Assembly: GCA_009602725.1 (NCBI GenBank)
Contig: WELB01000014.1
Coordinates: 796,561 to 817,974, forward strand
Length of the DNA: 21,414 nucleotides
From: Spirogloea muscicola
Lineage: Eukaryota; Streptophyta; Zygnematophyceae; Spirogloeales; Spirogloeaceae
Reading direction: 5' to 3'
Part shown: positions 8,971-19,002 of the stretch, piece after piece
Layout of the letters: every line of letters begins with the position of its first letter
Numbering within the stretch: the stretch's first letter is position 1
The notes under the pieces: model-generated
The model's database searches: none
Told to the model about the DNA's origin: nothing
Seen by the model: only the letters and a program-made list of their open reading frames with translations
Translations under genes and position numbers: made by a program

Positions 8971-10370
8971 ATGAGCTGGATATTTGGGAAGAAGAAGACG
9001 CCCCAAGGTGCGCCGTACCTGTCGGGCCACTAGTTAGACGGCCAGCTGACGGTGTCCTATCATGCCACTTGCACGCGGGCATTTGCCGCTTACTTTTGCG
9101 GCGCCCCCGCCCATTTGACTGCAATTGGCGTGTCAGCTGCTAACTACCTTACATCTGCATGGCGTAGATGAGAGTTGGGCTCAGTTGCCTCCGCCACGGC
9201 GGTCGCTTGAGCGACAAGCCCTGACGCACCTGCGCTGCTGTGACTGCCAGAGCTGCTGCGCGAGAACAAGCGTATGCTGGACCGGTCTATCCGCGACATT
9301 GAGCGTGAGCGCATGCAGTTGCAATCGCAGGAGAAGAAGCTCGTCGCGGAGATAAAGAAGACTGCCAAGCAGGGGCAGATGGTGCGTTACTGCCTTGTCT
9401 TCACTCTGGCGCTTCAGTCATGGAAGAGTAGCTGAGCTTAATTCTGTGTGCAGGCCACAGTCACAGGGGTTCCAATTTCAAGTGTGCCCAACTACAGATG
9501 CACAGCCATCTGCTAATCAGACATTTTGCTCTTCTGAGATCTGGTCTGTTTGTGCTGACCTTCATGGAGTTCCTACTGTCTGAGGCTGGGGAATCATTTC
9601 ACTTTCGTTTGCCAGGGGGCCGTTAGGGTAATGGCAAAGGATCTGATCAGGACAAGGCATCAGGTTACCAAGTTCTACGCTCTGAAGTCACAGCTGCAAG
9701 GCGTCTCCCTTCGCATGACGGTGAGCTCCCGAAATTGTGAGGCGTGACCTCTTTGTTCCCAGACAGCATGTGGAGCTGCCAGTGCTTTCATACATCGATA
9801 GGCTGGCTCCTTCCTCAATCTTGCTCCTTGTCCTGTTTGCAGACGTTAAAGTCGACGCAGGCGATGGCGGATGCCATGAAGGGCGTGACAAAGGCCATGG
9901 GCCAGATGAACAAGCAGCTCAATCTGCCGGCGCTGCAGAAGATCATGCTGGAGTTCGAGCGGCAGAATGAGCGCATGGAGATGACGACAGAGGTCATGAA
10001 TGACGCCATTGATGACACACTCGAGGGGGACGATGAGGAGGAGGAGACGGAAGAGCTGGTCAACCAGGTGCTGGACGAGATTGGTGTTGACCTTGATTCG
10101 CAGGTGAGCAGCCAAGACTTACTGGCAGCTGTCTGGTCTTCTCATACGGCCGGCTATTTGATCTGCCCTATGCCTCCTCCTTTTGATCAGGTCGCTGATG
10201 TCCAGTCCTGCTTCTGGTGGCAGCTGGTGCGCACGCCTGCGAATGCCACACCCCAGCCTCAGCAGGAGAATGCGCAAAAGGTGGCAGCAGCACCGGCAGC
10301 AGAGGGAGGCGACGACCCGGGCATAGACAGCGACCTGCAAGCTCGCCTAGAAAGACTCAGGAAGATGTAG
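8971..10370 (+). CDS. VPS2: ESCRT-III subunit VPS2/CHMP2 (5 exons)
   Basis: VPS2 is a core ESCRT-III protein. It polymerises on endosomal and other membranes with VPS24, drives vesicle budding and scission away from the cytosol, and recruits the AAA ATPase VPS4. Exons: 8971-9007, 9251-9381, 9616-9720, 9843-10103, 10224-10370, giving 226 residues, the usual family size (about 222-225). The start MSWIFGKKKTPQELLRENKR is the conserved membrane-binding N-terminus. The basic helices run through IRDIERER, KKTAKQGQMGAV and the highly conserved TRHQVTKFYALKSQLQGVSL. AMKGVTKAMGQMN follows, then an acidic hinge at about 152-161 and NQVLDEIG. The last 15 residues hold the MIM1 motif DLQARLERLRKM that binds the VPS4 MIT domain. 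All four introns are GT-AG, and the phases close. The gene is divergent from mnmG, with the repeat-filled spacer between them. Confidence 0.96.
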
Positions 10371-10703
10371 AACAGGAAGACGTAGACAAGTTACATGTAT
10401 AATTGGGGGAGGTGCTGTGAAAGACCACCAGGAGGCTGCCACTTCTTGCGTGCTTGTTGTTGTGAGGACAATTCTGATTGGAAATAAAGCGCGTGGTGGC
10501 TATCAAGGTGTGTGCAATGAGGTATGGTTGAAAGTGGTAGGCTGGAGATTTGCACGCATGCATATGGCGCGAGGAAACGATTCTTTGCGCAGGGCGCTGA
10601 GTGCAGTTCCTGCTGCTAACCAAGCGCGAGCCTTTCTCCGCTTCTGAGCGCAGACCCTCCAGGGTGTCACTTGAGAAAGAAATTTGGCAAAAGTGTTGGG
10701 AAA

Positions 10704-10708
10704 TGTAA
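10704..10708 (+). terminator. TGTAA polyadenylation signal candidate for VPS2
   Basis: TGTAA lies 334 bases after the VPS2 stop codon. This pentamer is the usual green-algal poly(A) signal. An AATAAA at 10483-10488 is the alternative. Confidence 0.5.
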
Positions 10709-11628
10709 CCTACAGAACTTCATGACTTTTTTGGTCAACAACAGCTGCTCTGGATTGGTCTGGAGCTGACAGCTACTGTGCCAGGGGGTTGGCGCCTCCG
10801 GTGTGACCACATAACTTTGCTGACACAGGTAGCTTCTTCGATGGGTAATTCAATGCAGCCCATTGCTGCAACGTTCTTGCCAGCTCCAACCATTGTCGCT
10901 ACTCCACTGTGACCACTCACACCGACATTGAGGGTGCTCGGGTTGCTTGATCACGGGTCCGTGGATTTGCGGAGCCCGACATTGAGCAGGGGAAAGCCTG
11001 CGTGTATTGAAATGATGGAGCAGGGAATGAGCACCCAACGGCGGCCACTCGAACCGCTGTGCCTTGGCGAGTTCCTGGGCCCTTCGGAGTTTGTTCATCC
11101 TTTTCTCTGAGCTGGCGTAGCATCTACTGAAAGAGCGTCTCTCTCACGGAGCCAGTGGCAGGAGGCTGCGGCAGATCCGCGATGGGCAGTCCATGGCTCT
11201 CGGCGGAGTGGACGATCCGGGCGCAGTGGGAACTGGCCTCGCTCTCAGAGTGGGGTCGTTTCCCACACGGCGGCGAAAGCGGCTAGAGCCGGCCGGGGGC
11301 GGGCCCCCCCCATCCGCCAACCACCAATGGGCGCCGAAAGCATAGCAGCACGTGCTATCGCGTGGATGCGTATGTGCACGCCACGTGTCTGTGCGCGGGG
11401 GGGGACCACGCCCCCACCCGCGGGTCTGGGAGGGTGCGTGCACATCCGCACCGAGGCGTCCTCTGCGGGTCAAGGCGCGGGGGCCCGCCGGCACGACGGG
11501 ATGGACCGTCTGAGCTGGGCCGCTGTGATGTGCGAAACGCCGTAGGGTCTCGCCGCGGCTGTGACACCGTGTGCTGGACGGTTTGTCGTTGCCCGCAGAG
11601 GACTACCGGGTCCGCCCACTGCGCTACT

Positions 11629-11629
11629 C

Positions 11630-11663
<34 letters not shown>

Positions 11664-11695
11664 AATCCATTGCCACCGCCGCCGCCGCCGCCGCG
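11629..11695 (+). repeat. CCG/GCC trinucleotide microsatellites
   Basis: About eleven CCG units run from 11629 to 11663. After CAATCCATTG, a second run of about seven units spans 11673-11695. A third run is at 11831-11853. All lie within 550 bp upstream of the acyl-ACP synthetase start codon, possibly in its promoter or 5' UTR. Confidence 0.9.
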
Positions 11696-12173
11696 AAGTG
11701 CGGAGCGGGCTGCCGGCCCCTCCCCGCAGCCAGGAGTCTCGGCTCAGGACGGGCTGCGGGCGCAGGAAGAGGCGGTCGAGCTGCCCTTGCGAGACTTTGC
11801 ACTCGCGGAAGCCGACAAGGGGCAGGAGCGGCGCCGCCGCCGCCGCCGCCGCGGGTCTTGCCGTGCAGAGCTGCCCGCCGCCGAGGCTGCCAAGGCGCGC
11901 CTTCTCGTGGCAGTGCCACAATTGGGACCTTGCTTGCGGCTCGCCGGCTGTGGCAGCACTAGGAGGCTGCCAGAATTCCGTCACTGGGGCGCGGAGGCCA
12001 TCGGTTGGAGTCCCTCGCCGCCGGCGCCGGGGCTTAAGGACTTAGTCGCTGTAGCTCTTCTGGCGGACCACGCCGGCAGTTGCGGCGGCGTCGGCAGCGG
12101 CTGCGGCGCGGTGCTGGCTGCCAGGTTGATGACGCGGCGGCGTTGAGGCTGCAGCTCAAGGCAGAGCGGCGGC

Positions 12174-15100
12174 ATGAGCTCGGCGGCGGCCATGGCGGCG
12201 TGCCACGGCCTCAGCATCGCGGGCTTGGCCTCGCGGACGTGCCCGCGAGGCTCGCCGAGGGTCGCCGCGGCGGCAGCGGCAGGCAGGGGCTTGACACCGC
12301 ACCCCTTGGCCGCCACGGCGAGGGCCGCGTGGGCCGCGGGGCGCCGCCGGCGCTGCGCTGGCGGCAGGGGCGCCGGCACCGGCAGCCGGCGATGCACCGT
12401 CCACTGCGTCATGGAGGTGAGCGAGGGGGGGCAGCAGGGCGCAATTGTCGCAAGGCAGGGCTTTGGGCCGGCCATCGCCAAAGCGGCGCCTTTGGGACAG
12501 CTCGCATGGTCAAGGCCAGGCTTTGGCTATCGCAGCGGTTGGCCGCCATTTCGCCTGTTCTCTGCACGTTGTCAGCTCTTGGCTGAGCTTCACAGCTGCG
12601 GGCGCTGGATTGACATGCGTGCATGCAGCCTCCGAGCAAGGAGATGGCCCCCAACACGGCCGTGCTGGTGGGGAGCTCGCTGGAGCCGCCGCAGCAGAGC
12701 AGCAGCAACGGAAGCGTCGGCGGCGGCGGTGGCGGCATTGGCGGCGGTGAAGGTGGCGTCGCTGGGCGGGAGTGGCGAGTCCTGCCCGACATGTGGCGCA
12801 CGCTGGCCGACAAGTTCGGCGACAGCGTGGCGCTGTCAGACCACCATCACGAGCCGCCAGCGGACATTACGTACCGCCAGGTGTGGCTCGCCGCTCACCC
12901 CTCGCCCAAAGGCAGGCGAGGATGCTGTGAACTGCAGTGGAGGGGCCGGGGCCCTGATCCACAGCGCCGCCTGTGTCGCCTGCAGCTGGAGGCGACAATC
13001 TCGGACTTTGCGGAGGGCCTGGCGGTGTTTGGCCTAGCCCCAGGCCAGACTGCTGCGCTCTTCTCCGACAACTCGTACCGCTGGATGGTCGCAGACCAAG
13101 GTGGGGCCCCGCTGCTCGCCTGCCCAAGTTGTTGTCTCGGTGCTGAGACTCAGGGGTTTGGGAAGCTGCCTGGTGTCAAGCTGCATGACCGCTTGGCTGT
13201 CTTCCCTAAGGCTCGTCTCACGCCCTCCATCGCCGTCTTGAATGCAGGCGTGATGATGGCGGCTGCCGCTGATGCCGTGCGGGGCGCCAAAGCATCGCCC
13301 GAAGAGCTCGCACACATTGCTGCACACTCCGACAGGTGCATGCACGGTGGTGCCAGCCGGTGTGGCAAGAGCCCGCTGCCGCTGGCCACGGCGGCAGATT
13401 CAGATTCTCAAAGGGAGATTGGGCTCTAAAGTTGTTGTCATCCTCCATGCGCGCAGTTCGGTGCTCATCGTCGAGAATGCGGAGCTCCTGACGAAGCTGG
13501 CGCCAAAGCTCGGACCAGCAGCAGCAGAGCTGAAGTTCGCCGTCTGCCTGTGGGGTGCAGCCCCGGCAGCGGGTGCCGGCAGGCTGCCATTCCCGGCGCA
13601 CACGTACCAGGAGATCCTGGACGCTGGGCGCACCAGCCGTCAGGCCCTGGCCGCCGCCGACGGCCATGGTGAGCCACCTGGCACTTGCGACTGGCGAGCT
13701 GCGCTGCCTTCTACATGTTATTGCTGGTTGCGCCACCTGTCATGCAAGCCGCCCCGTGTGCTTGAGAACGACTTCCTATTGTGGTGGCTCTTGAGCACAT
13801 ATGCAGGAAGTGTTGCACAGTTGTTCTTTATACTGTGCTTAGAAATTCTTGGTTGTAATCGAATTTGTGATAAGTACCTATTTGCTGTTGGAGAAGTGAG
13901 GGCTTGTGCAGCTGGAGCCTTCTGAACCTATGCCAAACATAGCCAGCTGGTTTTGACAGTGGCACAGTGGGCACTTGCAGCAGCGCGGCGGCAGCACAGC
14001 GCAGCGGCATGCCTCCGACCAGACGATGTCGCGACGCTGGTGTACACGTCTGGCACGACCGGGAACCCCAAGGCCGTCATGCTGACGCATGCCAATCTCC
14101 TCCACCAGGTGGGCTCGTCAGAAATGTGACACTGACAACCCCATCCTGCACATGCTGCGGCCATGATTGTGCCTAGGCTAGCAGCTGTGTTGTCTTGACT
14201 GGCATACTGCTTTAGCTGTCAAGCCCGGTGGATTGACTAGGGCTTGCTAATTTCTTGGGGGCTTTGGCACAGGTGAACAATTACCACACGGTCCTCTCGC
14301 CCGCCCCCGGCGACATTGTGCTGAGCCTGCTGCCGCCGTGGCACATGTATGAGAGGTCTGCGGAGTACTATACGCTCAGCCGCGGCGTTCGTCAGGTCTA
14401 CAGCAATGTCAAGCAGTTCAAGGTGCATATGCTGGCCGCGCGCTGCCCTTGCGATTATCTGCCCTGGTTGCTATGCCTGCCCTTATGACCTTCGTGGGCC
14501 CTGGCCTCTGCGGCGGCGTGCTAATGCCAGTCTTGGTGTTGCATGTTGATGACAGGAGGACCTTACGAAGACGTCACCAGACTTCTTCGTGGCCGTGCCT
14601 TTGGTGTTTGACATCCTCTACAAGTGAGCGGGGCCCGTCACCAATTGCTACTATGCATGCTTATTCTCGCACAGCCTGCAATGCAGCCTGTACTTTGAGC
14701 TGTTACCTCGTACAAGTTGTAGCCTTGCAACTTGAGCAGCACCCATGAGGAGGTTGGCCCGCTGGTTGCCTCCATGGCATGGCTGCCGGTGCTGGCCCTC
14801 GTCTTATCACTGAAGTTGCTGCCCAGCTTACACCCCAACATCTGGGCTGGCCTGATGCAGCGGCGTGCAGAAGAAGCTCGCCCAGGCGTCGCCGGTGCGC
14901 GCTGCGCTGGCGAGGTTCTTCATGAGCGCCAGCCAGGCGTACATGGACAACCGGCGCGTCTTCGGGGTGAGTGGCGGCCTGCGCACACGAGCTTAAGCTG
15001 AGTGCTGCTGCAGGCGCTCCCGCAAGAAGCCAATCAGCTGAAAGGCTCGGGAGTATGGCTTTGTGCCTATGCCAGTCAGTCCTTATGCTTGTCCACTCGG

Positions 15101-17917
15101 GGGCTTTTGCAGGGCTTCGATCTGGAGAGCACAAAGCAGAACGTGACTCGGGCGCAGGCGGCGGCGCAGTGGGTGCTGGCGGCGGTCCGCATGGTCGCCC
15201 TCCTACCCCTTCACCTCCTGGCGGTGAAGCTGGTGTACAGCAAGGTCCTTGCTGCCATCGGCATCAACAAGGTGCGGAAAGCCGGCCGCTGTAGTCGGCA
15301 GGCATGCACATAGCCGTTGATGTCATTGTCTGTGCTCCCCAGATGGGCAGGGGCGGCATGGTAGGCTACAGCCACGTGACTCTGGTGTTGTCGAGGTGAG
15401 GTGTCGCTGCTGTGCTCATTACGTTTGACAAGCCTAAGCGCTGGCTGGTCACAGGTGGGAGTCAGTGGGGGCGGTAGTCTGCCTTCGCACGTCGACAAGT
15501 TCTTTGAGGTGAGATACCTGCAGCAGGCCAATCTGTGATGGTCGTACAGTGTTATTGGTCGTTCAGATTCTTCTTGTCAGTCAGTGCTCAGGCATGTGAC
15601 TCTCTTGCATGCTTGACTGAGAAAGAGCTAATGGTTGTTGCATTGATGATCTTGTCTTTGCCGCTTGGTCAGATGGTGGGCATCAAGCTCCTCAATGGCT
15701 ACGGCCTCACCGAGACATCACCAGTGCTCACTGTTAGGACGCCTCGATGCAACGTGAGTGTCATTGCGGTTGCTCTGTTTTCAGCAATGCTACTGTTCAT
15801 GCTGATGATGAGAGGTCTACCTTTGTTTGTGCATGGTGAGGAGGGGGCTATAACTTGATGCTCAGCGTCGTGGCCTGCATTAAACATGTTGAGCCTGATT
15901 GTGGAGGAAGTCAGTGAACGTTCATGTCACCAATGCTTCAGGGGTTGAGTTGAAAAATTGTCGCTTGCTTGTCAGGTTTTGGGCACTGTGGGTGGACCTA
16001 TAAGTGGGGTTGAAATCAAGGTTGTCGATCCAACCACTGGTAAGACGCAACCGGCGGGGATCAAAGGTGTAATCCAGGCCAGGGGCCAGCCAATCATGAA
16101 GGGCTACTATAAGGTGATACTGCAACAGGTTGATGCACGCAGCCAGCCTGGCAAAGGATTCATTCTTATTCGTTCTTAAGTTGTTCTGTGTTATACTTCC
16201 CCTTTGCAAGCTGCAACATGTACATTGTAGTCAGTCCTGGACAACACTGCCCTTGTTGTGACATCTTTCTGTTGGCAGGCAATTGCACACTTTTCTGTGC
16301 TTACCATGCACGTGAGCATACTCCTCATTTGTTTAACAATTCCTGCGGGTGCTTGCAGAATCCCCAAGCCACAGCAAAAGTGATTGATAAGGAGGGGTGG
16401 TTTGAAACGGGGGATCTGGGCTGGATAAGTCCAAGCACGGCTTATGGTGCAGGTCGGAATGCGGGCGGTCTGCTCGTTCTGGACGGACGAGCCAAAGACA
16501 CAATCGTCCTTGCCAATGGTGAGATTTTGCAGGTTGTGGGTCTCAAAGAGCGGCAGAATGAGTAGGAGAAGCAAGGCTGTTGACATGGGCAATGATCAAG
16601 TGAGATGAGGCGGTCCCGTCTTGTCTAAGATTGCGGCAATAAGAGCTGTAGCTTCAGGAGAACACAGAGAAGACCAGAGTGGGCGCATCTCCTTCTGAAA
16701 GAAAGAAAGAAAGAACAATGCCGCTTGAGGATAGAGTCGAGGCATTCCAGCAACACAAGTCATGGCAGTCAGGCTGATGCCACTGCACCTGAACATGGGC
16801 ACCACTGCAGGTGAAAATGTTGAACCAGTGAAGATCGAGGAGGCAGTCTTGCAGAGCAGGGTTGTACAGCAAATCATGCTTGTTGGCCAGGTGAGTCTAA
16901 TTACGGCCAAGTCACCGGCAGGGCCTCCAAATTGATGGAGTCGGTAGAACTTAGTCGGAGCAGGGAAGCAGCAGCTCCTCTAGCCGGTTGGTTGTTAGTA
17001 TTAGCCGTGCATGTTGAGCTTTTCTTGAGCTTGATTCAAATGCCTTTACTACGTCTCATGGTGTCAGGACAAGCGACGCTTGGGGGCCTTGATTGTACCC
17101 AACGATGAGGAGCTGACGGCCGCTGTGAGGAAGATGAAGGCTGACCCCTCTCACCAGCCAACAGAGGAGGAGCGCTACGCGGTAGTGCAGCGCGAGATCA
17201 ATGACACGTAAGCATCTGACCCACAAAGTGATGGCTGACAGATGCACACGTGAGTTGACCAATTACAGCAGTACAACTTTGTAGCGCCAATCCTGCTTGA
17301 TAAGTGAAGGTGCAGAGGTCACACTTCTGCTGCTGATATCTATTGAGCAAGTCTTGAAGTCCTGATAGCCTCGGTCATCTTTGTCAGACAAAATGGTGCT
17401 TTTGTGGTGCAGCCTGACTGCTGGAGGGTGCACTAGCCCTTTCGAGAGGATTGGCTTCTTCAAGCTGCTGAGGGATCCCTTCACGGTGCACATCACTGGG
17501 CTCTGTGCATGCTTTGGCCCTCGCACTGCCTGACATACATAATATTAAATAGCACAGTCGGGGATGGACTGTTTGGTTGGTGCTGTTTCTGCTCCTGTAG
17601 GCCTGGTTAAGCTGCATTGCGTTTTTCTTTGCAAATGGCAGAAGCTGCTTACTTTTGACTTGATTTGATCAGAGTGACTTTGTTAGTATGCTGTTTGCAG
17701 AGGCTGCTTGATTACTGATTCGCAACAAGATTTGAACACAGGCTTGTTGTAGTCTAAGCTGCAAGCCAGAAGATTGTATTGACAGGCTTAGCACGAGACT
17801 GAGTGCACAGTGTATGCATTGCATGCCCAGGTGGAAAGTGGGACCCTTACTCCAACCATGAAGATGCGAAGAGAAGTTATTGCGTCTCGATATGAGGCTG
17901 AGATTGGAAGTTTGTAG
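12174..17917 (+). CDS. AAE15: Plastid long-chain acyl-ACP synthetase, AAE15/16 type (18 exons)
   Basis: This AMP-forming ligase activates free fatty acids with ATP and loads them on acyl carrier protein in the chloroplast. Exons: 12174-12416, 12629-12880, 12986-13100, 13248-13335, 13457-13668, 13981-14108, 14273-14422, 14556-14623, 14861-14966, 15113-15271, 15455-15508, 15673-15753, 15976-16113, 16359-16518, 16811-16890, 17068-17207, 17413-17485, 17831-17917; 777 residues, against about 727 in Arabidopsis AAE15. All phases close. The start follows an in-frame TGA. Residues 1-80 form an Ala/Arg-rich transit peptide, and a Gly-rich linker spans about 110-127. Motifs: P-loop [10 protein letters not shown] (325-334), YGLTE (535-539), TGD with Asp617, [10 protein letters not shown] (639-648) and catalytic Lys760 in [32 protein letters not shown] and IMKGYYK point to the plastid AAE15/16 branch rather than cytosolic LACS. 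Substrate choice is inferred. Confidence 0.95.
13977..14005 (+). promoter_or_regulatory. Tandem in-phase splice acceptors before exon 6 of the acyl-ACP synthetase gene
   Basis: TTGCAGCAG is a NAGNAG acceptor, so exon 6 can start at 13981 or 13984. A further CAG allows a start at 14005. All three preserve the reading frame and change only the linker before [15 protein letters not shown] took the first as the default. Confidence 0.5.
15343..15395 (+). other. Cryptic 53-nt exon inside intron 10 of the acyl-ACP synthetase gene
   Basis: CTCCCCAG at 15335-15342 and TCGAG followed by GTGAGG at 15396 flank a 53-nt stretch open in the incoming frame ([17 protein letters not shown]). Its length is not a multiple of three, so inclusion would shift the frame before [15 protein letters not shown]. 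Skipping it gives the conserved protein. It could be a poison exon or chance. Confidence 0.35.
16697..16715 (+). repeat. Short GAAA microsatellite in intron 14
   Basis: Four and a half GAAA units lie within the intron that separates the two halves of the NGENVEP motif in the acyl-ACP synthetase gene. No function is apparent. Confidence 0.8.
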
Positions 17918-19002
17918 CTCCTTGGTCTTGGACACTGTTGCTCATTGTAGTTGTTCAGTGAGTACTTAACCTTTGAAACATATACAGCCCAATTTTTGAG
18001 GTCTAGTGTTTAAGAGCGTGTAGAAATTCCAACTATTAAGTACTGTCAGTTCTGTCCAGCGAAGGCATGAGTTCTCTGCCAATCCGTTGTTATGTCCATC
18101 AATGAACGTGATAACTTAAGTGTTGCTTCAGCTACCTGCAGTGGTTGCAAGCACTGCACAGCCTCATTGATTGTTCCTGTCAGCTTGAAGAACAATTTGA
18201 TTCAAGATTTGGTGTTATGATGTGACCAATCAGACACTGTTATTAAGTTACTCGGTAGCAACGAACCATGGCTTACTCGCTCGTTTTTCAATAGCTATTA
18301 ACACCATCATGGGTCTATTTCTTGTGTAACTTCGACGGCAAGCAAGACGGTAGATGGCATGACCTTGGGTGTGGCCATGCATCAATCTGCCTTGCACACA
18401 GACATCCCCATCAGGCAGAAGCATCATTTGCGCAATAATATTGCAATCCCATCCTCATCCACAAGTGATCCCACAATGGCCGAGTAGTCTTGCCAGTCAC
18501 AGTAGATAAAGCTTGCAGTTGAAGCTGCAAAGTAGCTCTTCAGCTATATAAACATCTGTATGTTGTGTATGAAGAAAAGCTCATGACAAACATAGCAGAC
18601 ATACCACCTCCACTCCGTCTTCGACTGAAGTCAAACACCTAGCCTTTACCTAGTCATTCCACATCAAGCGGCCATGAGCCAAAATGACACATACAAGTTG
18701 GAGCAAACAGGAATGGGTGTCTCCAATTTGCGCGATGGTAATCTACTTCGTATGCATGATTGGTGTGAGCCGATTTGCGAAATTGGTATGAGCCGCCACC
18801 ACACTTTCGCGACACCGTATGTATGCTTTGTACAATCTGTACATATGCAAGCAGTCAAGAAAGTCTTGCACCTATTTGTGACCCAATTTAAGTAAGAATT
18901 CAGAATAGCTAGTGAAAAACGCAAGCCAAAATCACACTAGACAATCCAAATGCACAATGGTTGACCACTACCCTATCAATTATCAGATTGCAACCCTATG
19001 GG
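17918..19002. other. Convergent spacer between the acyl-ACP synthetase and CLD1-like genes
   Basis: This 1,085-bp AT-richer stretch holds both 3' UTRs. TGTAA at 18325-18329 could end the plus-strand transcript, 408 bases after its stop. A good TATATAAA lies at 18545-18552 on the plus strand, followed at 18674-18895 by a 73-codon ATG frame with no recognisable domain. A minus-strand frame overlaps it at 18664-18924. I do not call either a gene. Confidence 0.5.
18325..18329 (+). terminator. TGTAA polyadenylation signal candidate for the acyl-ACP synthetase gene
   Basis: This TGTAA lies 408 bases after the stop codon at 17917, in the expected orientation. I noticed no earlier plus-strand TGTAA in this spacer. 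Confidence 0.45.

Larger units (their letters stand above)
10371..12173. other. Spacer between VPS2 and the acyl-ACP synthetase gene
   Basis: The first 340 bp hold the VPS2 3' UTR, with AATAAA at 10483-10488 and TGTAA at 10704-10708. From about 11130 the sequence is strongly GC-rich and carries CCG microsatellites. Several long frames on both strands between 11144 and 12146 are overlapping poly-Pro, poly-Arg, poly-Ala and poly-Gly readings of these repeats. None has a domain or a credible splice pattern, so I do not call a gene. A 34-codon ATG frame, rich in Trp, lies at 11182-11286. An in-frame TGA at 12144-12146 bounds the downstream gene's start. Confidence 0.55.

Noticed and set aside
8349-9124. 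Long frames on both strands upstream of and overlapping VPS2 exon 1
   Set aside because: They are low-complexity Arg/Ala/Pro-rich sequence, overlap each other, and one runs antisense through the certain VPS2 first exon.
11355-12146. Several long overlapping frames on both strands (poly-Pro, poly-Arg, poly-Ala, poly-Gly)
   Set aside because: They are alternative readings of CCG repeats and high GC content, with no domain, no consistent splice pattern and no family match.
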